Shown: one piece after another, positions 9,296 to 16,470 of the stretch
How the letters are laid out: each line of letters starts with the position of its first letter
Position numbering within the stretch: the stretch's first letter is position 1
Assembly (NCBI RefSeq): GCF_000177675.1
Contig: NZ_ADGX01000031.1
Coordinates: 1 to 64,000 of the forward strand
Length of the DNA: 64,000 nt
Direction: 5' to 3'
Source: Parafrankia sp. EUN1f
GTDB lineage: Bacteria > Actinomycetota > Actinomycetes > Frankiales > Frankiaceae
Notes under the pieces: generated by a model
What the model was told of the DNA's origin: nothing
Database searches by the model: none
The model's input: the letters and a program-made list of their open reading frames with translations, nothing else
Position numbers and translations under genes: made by a program

Positions 9296-11694
9296 GTGAG
9301 CAGCGGCAGGAAGATCGCGATGACGATGACGGTCGCCGCCGCCATGCAGAGCCAGAAGACCACCCAGCTCTTCGGGGACTCGACCTTCTCGGCGCGCGCC
9401 TGAACAGGTGGATCCGACTGCTGTGTCGCTTTCCCCGGCCTCGGTGCCTGCCGGCCTGCGGGACTGCCGGCGGGCGGCGACGTCGGACGAGCCGGTTGGG
9501 CCGCAGCCGCCTGTTGGGCCGCAGCCACCTGCCGGGCCGCAGCCGCCCGCCGAGACTGAGCCGGCCGCCGAGGCTGAGCCGGCCGGCGCGGCGGGCGTTG
9601 GCGGGCGGTGAGCGGGGAGTGGCCGAGCTGCGCCAGCCACTGGTCGACGACGAACGCGCTCAGTACCATCTCGGCCGGCGACGAGGAGGGCGCCTCCCGC
9701 GCGACCGCCAGAAGCTCGGCGACCAGGCCCGGTGGAAGACCGTGCTGGAGGAGACCGCCCAGCTCCTCGGCGAACTGCCAGCCGTTGTCGGCGCGCGGAT
9801 CTTCGAGTTCCGGCCGGAACAGCAGGTCGACCATCAGACGGCGTTCCACGGCAGGCTCGGGCAGCAGCGCGGACTCCGGCAGCACCGCGGACTCGGGCAG
9901 CAGCTCGGGCAGCTGCGCGGGCTGGGCCCACAGCGGGTCGAGCTTCGGGCCGACGAGGTGGCGGCGGATCTGCCCACGCACCCTGGCGGGCTCGAGCACG
10001 CTGTCGGCGACGACTCGAGCGTCCCCTCCGTGCCCGAGCCGGTTGTTGAGCACGTGCAGCGTGACGGCCAGCGTGGTCGCCAGGGTTGCGGCGTCCGTCC
10101 CGGTGGGAAGTTGTTCGGCGACGCGCCCGACCGGCACGCCGGCCAGCACGAGCGCGAGCACCACGCCGAACTCCCGTCGCTGCGCCGGATCGGGCAGGCC
10201 GGCCGGCGGGTGGTTCCCGGCCCACGGGCGGTCCCGGTCGGGGTGGCCGGCTTCGGCCCAGATCCTGATGGCGGTCTGCGCGACGCGCAGCCGGCCGACG
10301 GCGCCCGGCTCGCCGGCACCGATCCGTTCCCACCAGCGTTCCACGACGGTCCGGACCGAGGCTGGACCGAGGCCGCATTCGCTCACGGCACGCTGGATCG
10401 CGCGCTCGACGTTCCTGTCGAGGCCGCCCACGCCGCCGGCGGTGCCGTCACCGGCGTCCGCCGCGGCGGCGAGGGACTCGTCGAGGACAGCCTCGACGAG
10501 TCGCTCACCGAGGATCGCCCACACGGGCTCCGCGGACGCGACCCCCACCGGGGCCGTCCCCATCCTCCAGCCGCTGCGCAGCCAGTGGAAGCCGTCCGCG
10601 CCCAGGCGCCGGATCTCGTCACGCAGCAGCGCGGCGGTCTCCGGTCGCCCGATCTCGGCCGGTTCTCCGTCACCGCCGCGGCCCTGCAGTACCCGGCGCA
10701 GGGACCAGAGACGACTCGAGGCCGCGATGGGCGCGCTCGCGGCGCGGACGACCCAGCGCTCCACGGCGGGCAGCGAGTCCGGCAGCGGATCCGCGAGCGC
10801 GCGGGCCACCGTGACCACTCCGCCCGACCCGTACTCCCGGTAGGCCTCCACCAGCTCGACGGCGACCTCCGCGGCGGCGCCGTGGCCCTCCGGGGGCAGC
10901 GAGGACCCATATCGCACACGCAGCCGGGTCTGCTCGAAGTCGGAGTGGCTCGTCCGGTCGAGAAAGATGTGCCGCAATGGGGACCGGCGCTCCGCCGTCT
11001 CGGCGGTGGAGAACGACCAGTCGTGACCGGGCAGTCCGCCCAGCAGGTTGTCGAGCACCTCGATGAGGCCGAACATCAGAGGGTCGACCCAGCCGGGGTA
11101 TCCGACGGCGCTGACCTGGCCGGCCGGATCGGCCAGCACCCCGGCCACCAGCTGTACGAGGGGTTCGTCCAGCTCGCGTGCGGTCACGGCGAGCTCGCGC
11201 AGCGACGCCTCGACCTCCGGGGTACGCAGTCCCGCCGCGGACGTCGGACGTCGCAGCCGGACGGCGTCAACCTGCCCGGCGGCCGGTCCGAGCCCGCCGT
11301 GCCACCCCGCGCCGAACCAGCGCGGCCAGGCCCGCAGGGCGAGCGCCAGGCGGGGTGACAGGATGTGCTCCGGGCCGACGAGGGCATGCGCGAGCACCGA
11401 GACGCGGCCCTGCGGGTCGAGCGCGGGGACCCTGCGGATGACCGCCGCCTCCCCCTCGGCGTCGTCCGGCCCGAAGCGCAGGTAGCACAGCGATCCGTCC
11501 GGTCCCTGCCCGGAGGCGGCCAGCACGGTGCTGAGCAGCCGCGTGTTCCAGGCCGCGAGTCGCCGCAGGTCCTCCAGCGAGGTCAGCGCCGGCCCGACGC
11601 CCTCCTGGCCGAGGGGCGACTGCCGACCCGGCACCCAGTGGAAGGCGATCTGATGGATCGGGTGCGGATCCGCGGCGCTGCCAGGGCTGGACAC
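9292..11694 (-). CDS. GTPase-associated protein (GAP1-like), tail-anchored
   Basis: An 800-residue protein resembling the GTPase-associated protein 1 family found next to TRAFAC-type GTPases in actinobacteria. The N-terminus (HQIAFHWVPGR, then LEDLRRLAAWN) and the mid-region block around LLGGLPGHDWSFS and HIFLDRT correspond in layout to the two other GAP1-like proteins of this window. The C-terminus is a Pro/Ala/Gln-rich linker followed by one membrane segment (SWVVFWLCMAAATVIVIAIF), giving a tail anchor. GTG 11694 sits 1 bp after the GTPase stop and has GAGAGG upstream; the open frame back to 11889 is shadow. No catalytic motif is seen. I infer a partner or effector-adaptor of the adjacent GTPase. 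Family assignment is from memory of sequence style. Confidence 0.65.
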   Translation of the reverse strand: MSSPGSAADPHPIHQIAFHWVPGRQSPLGQEGVGPALTSLEDLRRLAAWNTRLLSTVLAASGQGPDGSLCYLRFGPDDAEGEAAVIRRVPALDPQGRVSVLAHALVGPEHILSPRLALALRAWPRWFGAGWHGGLGPAAGQVDAVRLRRPTSAAGLRTPEVEASLRELAVTARELDEPLVQLVAGVLADPAGQVSAVGYPGWVDPLMFGLIEVLDNLLGGLPGHDWSFSTAETAERRSPLRHIFLDRTSHSDFEQTRLRVRYGSSLPPEGHGAAAEVAVELVEAYREYGSGGVVTVARALADPLPDSLPAVERWVVRAASAPIAASSRLWSLRRVLQGRGGDGEPAEIGRPETAALLRDEIRRLGADGFHWLRSGWRMGTAPVGVASAEPVWAILGERLVEAVLDESLAAAADAGDGTAGGVGGLDRNVERAIQRAVSECGLGPASVRTVVERWWERIGAGEPGAVGRLRVAQTAIRIWAEAGHPDRDRPWAGNHPPAGLPDPAQRREFGVVLALVLAGVPVGRVAEQLPTGTDAATLATTLAVTLHVLNNRLGHGGDARVVADSVLEPARVRGQIRRHLVGPKLDPLWAQPAQLPELLPESAVLPESALLPEPAVERRLMVDLLFRPELEDPRADNGWQFAEELGGLLQHGLPPGLVAELLAVAREAPSSSPAEMVLSAFVVDQWLAQLGHSPLTARQRPPRRPAQPRRPAQSRRAAAARQVAAAQQAAAAQPARPTSPPAGSPAGRQAPRPGKATQQSDPPVQARAEKVESPKSWVVFWLCMAAATVIVIAIFLPLLT

Positions 11695-11695
11695 G

Positions 11696-12826
11696 TCAGA
11701 TGCCCACCTCTCCGGTCCGGTCGCCGACGAAGACCGCGCGGTCGATGATGCCGGCCATCGCCAGCACCGCCACCAGCGGTTCCAGCACCCGGTTGGGCTG
11801 GACGCGGCGGCGGTAGTACCCGGGCCGGTCGAGGGCTTCCTCGGTTCCGGTCGCCGAGGCGAAGTGCAGGGTCGCCCGCCGGCATTCACGTACCGGCGCG
11901 AGCCAGGCCGTGGCGTTCCGGCTGTACAGCAGCCCGTAGGCGACGGAGCTCTCGTCCAGGATGTCGTCCAGGTCCACCTCGCCGCGGGTGCGCTCCCGGC
12001 GGTACCAGTCCTGGACCGGAGGCTGGAACCGCAGGACGTCCGACTTGTTCACGACGACGGCGGCGTCGATGTCGAACAGGCCGGTGCGCTGATCCATCCG
12101 GCCGACGAGCTTGAGCTTCCCGAGGACGGCGTTGAAGGCCTCGTCGTCGATCTTCCCCGGGCGGCCCGCCAGCCCGCTGTGGTGCGGGTCGACGACGAAG
12201 ACCAGGGCCCCCGCGGCGTTCACGAAATCGGAGGAACGCCGGTTGCTGGCGAAATCCTCGCCCCGGATGTCGTAGAAGGTGACGAGACGGTCCCGCCGGG
12301 TCCGGAGATTGGTGATGATCACGGCGTCCACGAAGGACACCGCCTCGTCCTCCGGCGTCAGGGTGGCGGGCAGTACCGCCGACCTGCCCAGCAGCGGGTC
12401 CACCTGGTCACGCACGTATTCGCGGTGCCGGCGCGGGTCGGCCACCGTCACCGACAGGCCGAGATCGTCGAGGCCGCGCTGGTTCACCAGCTGGCCTATC
12501 ATCGCCGCCAGCAGGTGGCTCTTACCTACCGTCGTCGCCCCGACCATCCCGATGACGAACGGCTCGCCGTACCAGCCGTAGGGGTAGAAAAGGTAGTGCG
12601 TCGGGTCCTTGAAGGGATTCGGGCACCGCAGGTATTTGGTTGCCAGCCAGGCCTGGAAACGCCGCCGGTGCTGGTCCTGGTCGTCCTCCCGGAAACTGCG
12701 CAGGAGGCTTTCGTCGACGGGCTCGTACACATCCCGGTCGGCGTCGTACTCGTAGAACTCGCCCTCGTACGCGTCCGGCCATTCATCGAAGACGTACAGG
12801 CAGATCGGGCATCGTACCTCAGGCAC
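11696..12826 (-). CDS. P-loop GTPase with N-terminal zinc motif
   Basis: A 376-residue GTPase. It opens with a CPIC pair (Cys6, Cys9) plus a CPN at residue 68, suggesting a small zinc-binding element split by an acidic insert. The P-loop is GATTVGKS at 96-103, the G3 motif is DIRG in VTFYDIRGED, and the G4 motif is NKSD in VVVNKSD, so GTP specificity is expected. A helical tail follows. It resembles the double-GTPase (DO-GTPase) type of conflict-system GTPase. It lies 27 bp downstream of the kinase gene and 1 bp upstream of the GAP1-like gene, which identifies its likely partners. The zinc role is inferred from the Cys spacing. Confidence 0.82.
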   Translation of the reverse strand: MPEVRCPICLYVFDEWPDAYEGEFYEYDADRDVYEPVDESLLRSFREDDQDQHRRRFQAWLATKYLRCPNPFKDPTHYLFYPYGWYGEPFVIGMVGATTVGKSHLLAAMIGQLVNQRGLDDLGLSVTVADPRRHREYVRDQVDPLLGRSAVLPATLTPEDEAVSFVDAVIITNLRTRRDRLVTFYDIRGEDFASNRRSSDFVNAAGALVFVVDPHHSGLAGRPGKIDDEAFNAVLGKLKLVGRMDQRTGLFDIDAAVVVNKSDVLRFQPPVQDWYRRERTRGEVDLDDILDESSVAYGLLYSRNATAWLAPVRECRRATLHFASATGTEEALDRPGYYRRRVQPNRVLEPLVAVLAMAGIIDRAVFVGDRTGEVGI

Positions 12827-12853
12827 AGCTCTGTCCCCCGTTCCTCACCACCG

Positions 12854-14134
12854 CTAGAGGCTGCCCAGACCGACGATCACCACAAGCAGGAACACCACGA
12901 TCGTGACGATGGCGACGATCACCTTCATGGCCAGATCACCCGAGACCGGGCCCAGTCCCGAATCCGAATCCGGATACGGATACGGATCCGGTGGAGGCTG
13001 TCTGTTGGAAATCGACTCGTCGTGGGGTTGTTCGGGCTCGGGTTCGGGCCGGTGGCGGCTGTGGCCGGGCCGCCTGCGGCCGGGCGGAAGATACGACGGC
13101 GCAACCGGCGCCCGGCGCCATTCCTTGTCCTTCACCAGGCCGTTGAACCGGTCGCGCCCGGCCAGCATCCCCGCGGGGTCATACCGCGTCCGGTGCTCGG
13201 GCCGCCGTTCGCGCAGCCGCGCGAGCATGTCCGCCGCGACCACCGGGGAACCGGGCTCGAACACATCCGCGAAGAAGCCCTCGGGAAACAGTGTCGAGAT
13301 GTTCGGCTCGGTGACGGAGGAGTTTCCACCGGACCAGTCCGGGACCGGGTCCGGGTCCTGCTGGTCGCCTCGGGACCAGTAGCCGTCGGCATCAGGGCGC
13401 CAGCCGGGCAGCGACTCCGGCGGCTCGCCGGTCGCGGCGTGCAGGATGAGCCAGCAGGCGCGGGAGACGTCCTCGGTGAAATCGGCGATCAGGTCGGCGC
13501 GGGGCGGGTCCAGCGTGCTCCACGGCGGCGCCTCGACGTGCGGCCGGTGCGCCCCCGCCCAGCAGGCGTGGCTGAAGTCGAAGATGAGCGCGGTCTGGCC
13601 ATCCCAGAGGATGTTCTCCGGGGTGAGGTCCCGGTGCACGATCTCGGCGGCCTGCAGCCAGTACAGCCCGTGGAACAGGCTGGCCGCGAACCGACGGCAT
13701 TCGTCCACGCCCAGCGGGCCCGCGCGCCGCAGCCGCCGCCCCAGCGTCTCCCCCTGGGCCAGCGACGTCGTGAGGAAGAACGGGGCGTCGCCGTGCTCGC
13801 TGAAACCGATCAGGCGGACGAGCTGGTCCGGGTACCGGAAGGGGCGGTGGCGGTCCGGGCGCGGCCCGTTGCGCTCCATGGCGTGCCAGAGGGTCAGCAG
13901 GATCTCGATCTCCGCGCGAAGATCCTCCGCGGCCTGCCCGTCGGCCGGGGAAACCCGCTTGCGGGCGACGGCCTGCGCCACCCCGCCCGGGCCGGGCAGC
14001 GTGCCGCGCTGCACCTGGTACGGAGGGCCGCTGACCTCGTCCTTGGGGTCGAACTGCACCCACCAGCTCCCCCGGGGGCCTTCCGGGGTGTCGCCGTCGA
14101 TGCCGCCGGCAAGACCGCTGTCAGTCATGGTCAT
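12854..14134 (-). CDS. Tail-anchored protein kinase-like protein
   Basis: A 426-residue protein-kinase-fold protein. The active-site set is largely present: a candidate Lys59 in AVARKRV, the catalytic loop HRDLTPEN at 167-174 with Asp169 and Asn174, and a magnesium loop DFS at 186-188 in place of DFG. The glycine-rich loop is poorly formed (GTLPGPGG). The C-terminal third is Pro/Arg-rich and ends in one membrane segment (VIVAIVTIVVFLLVVIVGLG), so the kinase domain should face the cytoplasm at the membrane. ATG 14134 lies within the end of a 25-aa membrane-peptide gene, so the two overlap by 14 bp. Substrates may include the neighbouring GTPase, GAP1-like protein or SEDS/PBP pair (inference). 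Confidence 0.82.
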   Translation of the reverse strand: MTMTDSGLAGGIDGDTPEGPRGSWWVQFDPKDEVSGPPYQVQRGTLPGPGGVAQAVARKRVSPADGQAAEDLRAEIEILLTLWHAMERNGPRPDRHRPFRYPDQLVRLIGFSEHGDAPFFLTTSLAQGETLGRRLRRAGPLGVDECRRFAASLFHGLYWLQAAEIVHRDLTPENILWDGQTALIFDFSHACWAGAHRPHVEAPPWSTLDPPRADLIADFTEDVSRACWLILHAATGEPPESLPGWRPDADGYWSRGDQQDPDPVPDWSGGNSSVTEPNISTLFPEGFFADVFEPGSPVVAADMLARLRERRPEHRTRYDPAGMLAGRDRFNGLVKDKEWRRAPVAPSYLPPGRRRPGHSRHRPEPEPEQPHDESISNRQPPPDPYPYPDSDSGLGPVSGDLAMKVIVAIVTIVVFLLVVIVGLGSL

Positions 14135-14198
14135 GCACCACCCACCAGGCGACGAACGCGACGTTCCCGAGCAGGAGCACCAACAGGGCCATCTGCAT
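14121..14198 (-). CDS. 25-residue single-pass membrane peptide
   Basis: A very short gene: ATG 14198 to TGA 14121, 25 codons, encoding MQMALLVLLLGNVAFVAWWV followed by VHDHD. Nearly the whole product is one hydrophobic helix ending in a charged His/Asp tail. It starts 12 bp after the stop of the upstream gene and its last 14 bases overlap the kinase start, so it bridges the two genes. Its role could be a membrane partner of the tail-anchored kinase or merely a translational coupler. The clean amphipathic-free helix, the aromatic border residues and the tight fit between neighbours favour a real product. There is no homology evidence. Confidence 0.5.
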   Translation of the reverse strand: MQMALLVLLLGNVAFVAWWVVHDHD

Positions 14199-14210
14199 GA
14201 TCAATTCTGC

Positions 14211-14990
14211 TCACCGGTGCCCCACGCTCCGCGCCGGCGATGCCCGCACGGCCGTGTCGTCAAAGATGAACCAGCCCTGGTCCCAGAAGAGATTCAGCCA
14301 GGTGTGCCCCACCTGCAACGGGTAGCCCGGATCACGGGGAGACAGCGTGACCTCCACGACCAGCGGGGTGTCACCGACGACGGCCTGGTGACGCGGGTCC
14401 CGTGACGGGATGATCGTGACCCGGCCGTCGGGACTGACCCGGACCTCGGCATGCGCCTCGGCGGAGATGTGCGAGTCACGCCGGCGCGAGACGCCGAACA
14501 CCAGGTCCCGGTTGATGACGGTGGCCGGGCCCAGCGGCCGGGAGCGGTCCCCGCCCTGGTCCCGGGGGTCGGCGAGAAACGCCTGCAGGCCCCAGTCGAC
14601 CCGCGACTCCACCGTGAGCTGCGGCCGGCCCTGCCGGACCCCGGGACTGCCGTCGAGGATCACTGCGAAGTCGTCGTGGAACCAGACCTGTCGCCGGCCC
14701 TCCCGCTCCAGGGCGGCGGTGAGGACGTCCTGGACCGCCGGGCCCGCCTGGCTCGGCTCGAGCCCGAGAGTCCGTAACGACGCCTCGGCCCGCCTGGCAT
14801 CGTCCGAGTTGAGCCGCACCCGCACCCGGCGGGGGGCGACGAGTGCCTCGCCGCAGGTCGCCCGCCGACTTTCGTCGAGTGTTCGCCAGGCGATCTGTTC
14901 CAGCACGTCAGATGAACAGTGACCACGTGCGCTGACGGCCTTGTGCCTGGCCCATTCGCGTAAACGGTCCCATTCCGGCCCGAGCCTCAC
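14211..14990 (-). CDS. Uncharacterised protein, first gene of the kinase/GTPase/SEDS operon
   Basis: A ~259-residue soluble protein that I do not recognise. There are no membrane segments and no cysteine cluster. The N-terminal half is Arg-rich and helical; the C-terminal half appears beta-rich, with alternating hydrophobics around HQAVVGDTPLVVEVTLSP and a Trp-rich end (TWLNLFWDQGWFIFDD). I prefer GTG 14990 because GGGGGA stands about 9 bp upstream; the frame is open to GTG 15032. It is the first gene of the minus-strand operon, 12 bp before the membrane-peptide gene. Position suggests a regulator, adaptor or sensor of the kinase/GTPase cluster, but nothing in the sequence proves it. Confidence 0.6.
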   Translation of the reverse strand: MRLGPEWDRLREWARHKAVSARGHCSSDVLEQIAWRTLDESRRATCGEALVAPRRVRVRLNSDDARRAEASLRTLGLEPSQAGPAVQDVLTAALEREGRRQVWFHDDFAVILDGSPGVRQGRPQLTVESRVDWGLQAFLADPRDQGGDRSRPLGPATVINRDLVFGVSRRRDSHISAEAHAEVRVSPDGRVTIIPSRDPRHQAVVGDTPLVVEVTLSPRDPGYPLQVGHTWLNLFWDQGWFIFDDTAVRASPARSVGHR

Positions 14991-15299
14991 GCGCGCCTGT
15001 CCCCCATATACACAGCCGGCCCCCCGGTACACGAGCAGTGCAGATTGTCATCTTATGATGCGAAGATTACTCACAACAGTGAGGGTCCTGCGCCCATCAG
15101 CACCCGGACAGCTGGCGGCCACGGCCTCCCGGTCGCCGTCAGTAGCCGGGCGGCCGGTGACGATGATGGTAGATTTGCCCCGCCGCTGGCGGTTCTGCCC
15201 CAGTCGGTAACCGGATCGGGGGCGGTACGGGGCACATGAGCAGCATCACCAGCAGCGTCACCAGCAGCAGTGCGGCGGGAGCCAGCCCGAGGTCCGGCC
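14991..15299. promoter_or_regulatory. Divergent intergenic region between the two arms of GTPase locus A
   Basis: About 300 bp separate the minus-strand operon from the plus-strand GTPase/GAP1-like pair. The stretch 15040-15080 is conspicuously AT-rich for this genome. It holds TTGTGA and TAAGAT hexamers about 15 bp apart reading leftwards, a plausible but slightly short-spaced promoter. A 24-codon Ser-rich open frame (15236-15310) sits just before the GTPase start. No clear operator palindrome is seen. A shared control region for both arms is inferred from the layout. Confidence 0.35.
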
Positions 15300-16460
15300 A
15301 TGGCGCCTAGCGGGCCGCCGGTCCAGCGGCGCATCGGGCTGTGGGGAGCCACCCAGAGCGGCAAGACGACCATGCTCGCCGCCCTGCAGATAGCCGCCGG
15401 CCAGCAGGTCCGAGAAGACCGCTGGATGGTCATCGGGGCCAACCCGGCGTCGTCGACGTTCCTGAGCCGAAACGTCGACGTCCTGACCACGGACAAGAAG
15501 TTCCCGGTGGCGACGGAGGCCGCCGAGCCGCTCTCCTGGCTCTTCTACCGCCCGGATCCGGCGCCGCGCGGGCTGAACGCGTGGCTGCGCAGGCGGTTGC
15601 GGCGCCCGCTGGCCACCGGCCAGCAGGTGTTCGAGGTCAACACGCTGGACGTCGGCGGCTACATGTTCCGCAACCATCTCGGCGAGGTTCTCGACGACCC
15701 TTACCACGACTACTACGACGACGAGGACGAGGGGCTCCCTCTCTTCGACCCCGAGCAGACCGCGGGCGCGGACGCCGACGAGGTGATGCGCACCATGGCC
15801 GACTGCGACGGGCTGGTCTACCTGTTCGACCCGGTCACCGAGCACCGGGAACAGAACTCCTTCCAGTACTTCGCCCGGGTGCTCGACCAGATCGGCCGGT
15901 TGTCCCACGAATCCGGGCGGATCCGGAACGGCCGGCTGCCGCACTACCTGGCGGTCTGCGTCAACAAGATCGACGATCCGGGCATCTACCGGGTGGCCAG
16001 CCAGAACGGCTACATGCTCAGCGGTGACAACGACCTGCTGCTGCCCGAGGTGCCCCGCGAGTACGCCGCCGAACTCTTCGAGCGGCTGTGCGACGGCCGC
16101 GAGGCAGGCGGCGCCGCCCAGGTCCGCCGGATCATCCGGCGGTTCTTCGACCCCGATCGGGTGGCCTACTTCGCGACCTCTTCCATCGGGTTCTATGTGC
16201 AGCCGGGCCGGCTGTTCCGGCACCGCGACAACCAAAACGTGATCTTGGGGCCGGACGGGCGCCCACGGATCCGCGGCGAAATCCGGCCGATCAACGTGCT
16301 CGAGCCGTTCCTGTGGCTGGAGGACGAGATCCGGCGGAACCCGCTGCCACCGCCGATCATCCCGGAACCCGCGGAATCCTCGGAATCCCCGGAGCTGGAC
16401 TCGGAGCTGGACTCGGATTTCTCGGACTTCACCCGGTCCGGCCCGCCCCCAGACCTGTGA
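15300..16460 (+). CDS. P-loop GTPase (second GTPase of locus A)
   Basis: A 386-residue TRAFAC-type GTPase. The P-loop GATQSGKT lies at residues 16-23, right at the N-terminus. The G3 motif is DVGG in NTLDVGGYMF, the strand DGLVYLFDP follows, G4 is NKID in CVNKIDDPG, and a G5-like ATSSIGF comes near residue 290. A long insert with an acidic run (DDEDEG) separates G1 and G3. The tail is Ser/Glu/Asp-rich and disordered. It is a clear paralogue of the GTPase at 32878-33999 (same RxGLWGAT start and same VxKxDDP and ATSSIG motifs). ATG 15300 or GTG 15270 could start it. The GAP1-like gene follows after 10 bp. Confidence 0.85.
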   Translation: MAPSGPPVQRRIGLWGATQSGKTTMLAALQIAAGQQVREDRWMVIGANPASSTFLSRNVDVLTTDKKFPVATEAAEPLSWLFYRPDPAPRGLNAWLRRRLRRPLATGQQVFEVNTLDVGGYMFRNHLGEVLDDPYHDYYDDEDEGLPLFDPEQTAGADADEVMRTMADCDGLVYLFDPVTEHREQNSFQYFARVLDQIGRLSHESGRIRNGRLPHYLAVCVNKIDDPGIYRVASQNGYMLSGDNDLLLPEVPREYAAELFERLCDGREAGGAAQVRRIIRRFFDPDRVAYFATSSIGFYVQPGRLFRHRDNQNVILGPDGRPRIRGEIRPINVLEPFLWLEDEIRRNPLPPPIIPEPAESSESPELDSELDSDFSDFTRSGPPPDL

Positions 16461-16470
16461 GGCCAGAGCT

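Noticed and set aside
7874..10378. 834-codon open frame on the minus strand extending the SEDS gene upstream
   Set aside because: The extra 361 codons lie over the GAP1-like gene in another frame and are Arg/Pro/Gly-rich shadow; the GTG at 9295 with GTGA overlap is the true start.
15236..15310. 24-codon Ser-rich open frame (MSSITSSVTSSS...) before the second GTPase
   Set aside because: Low complexity, weak ribosome site and no homology clue; possible leader but not supportable as a gene.
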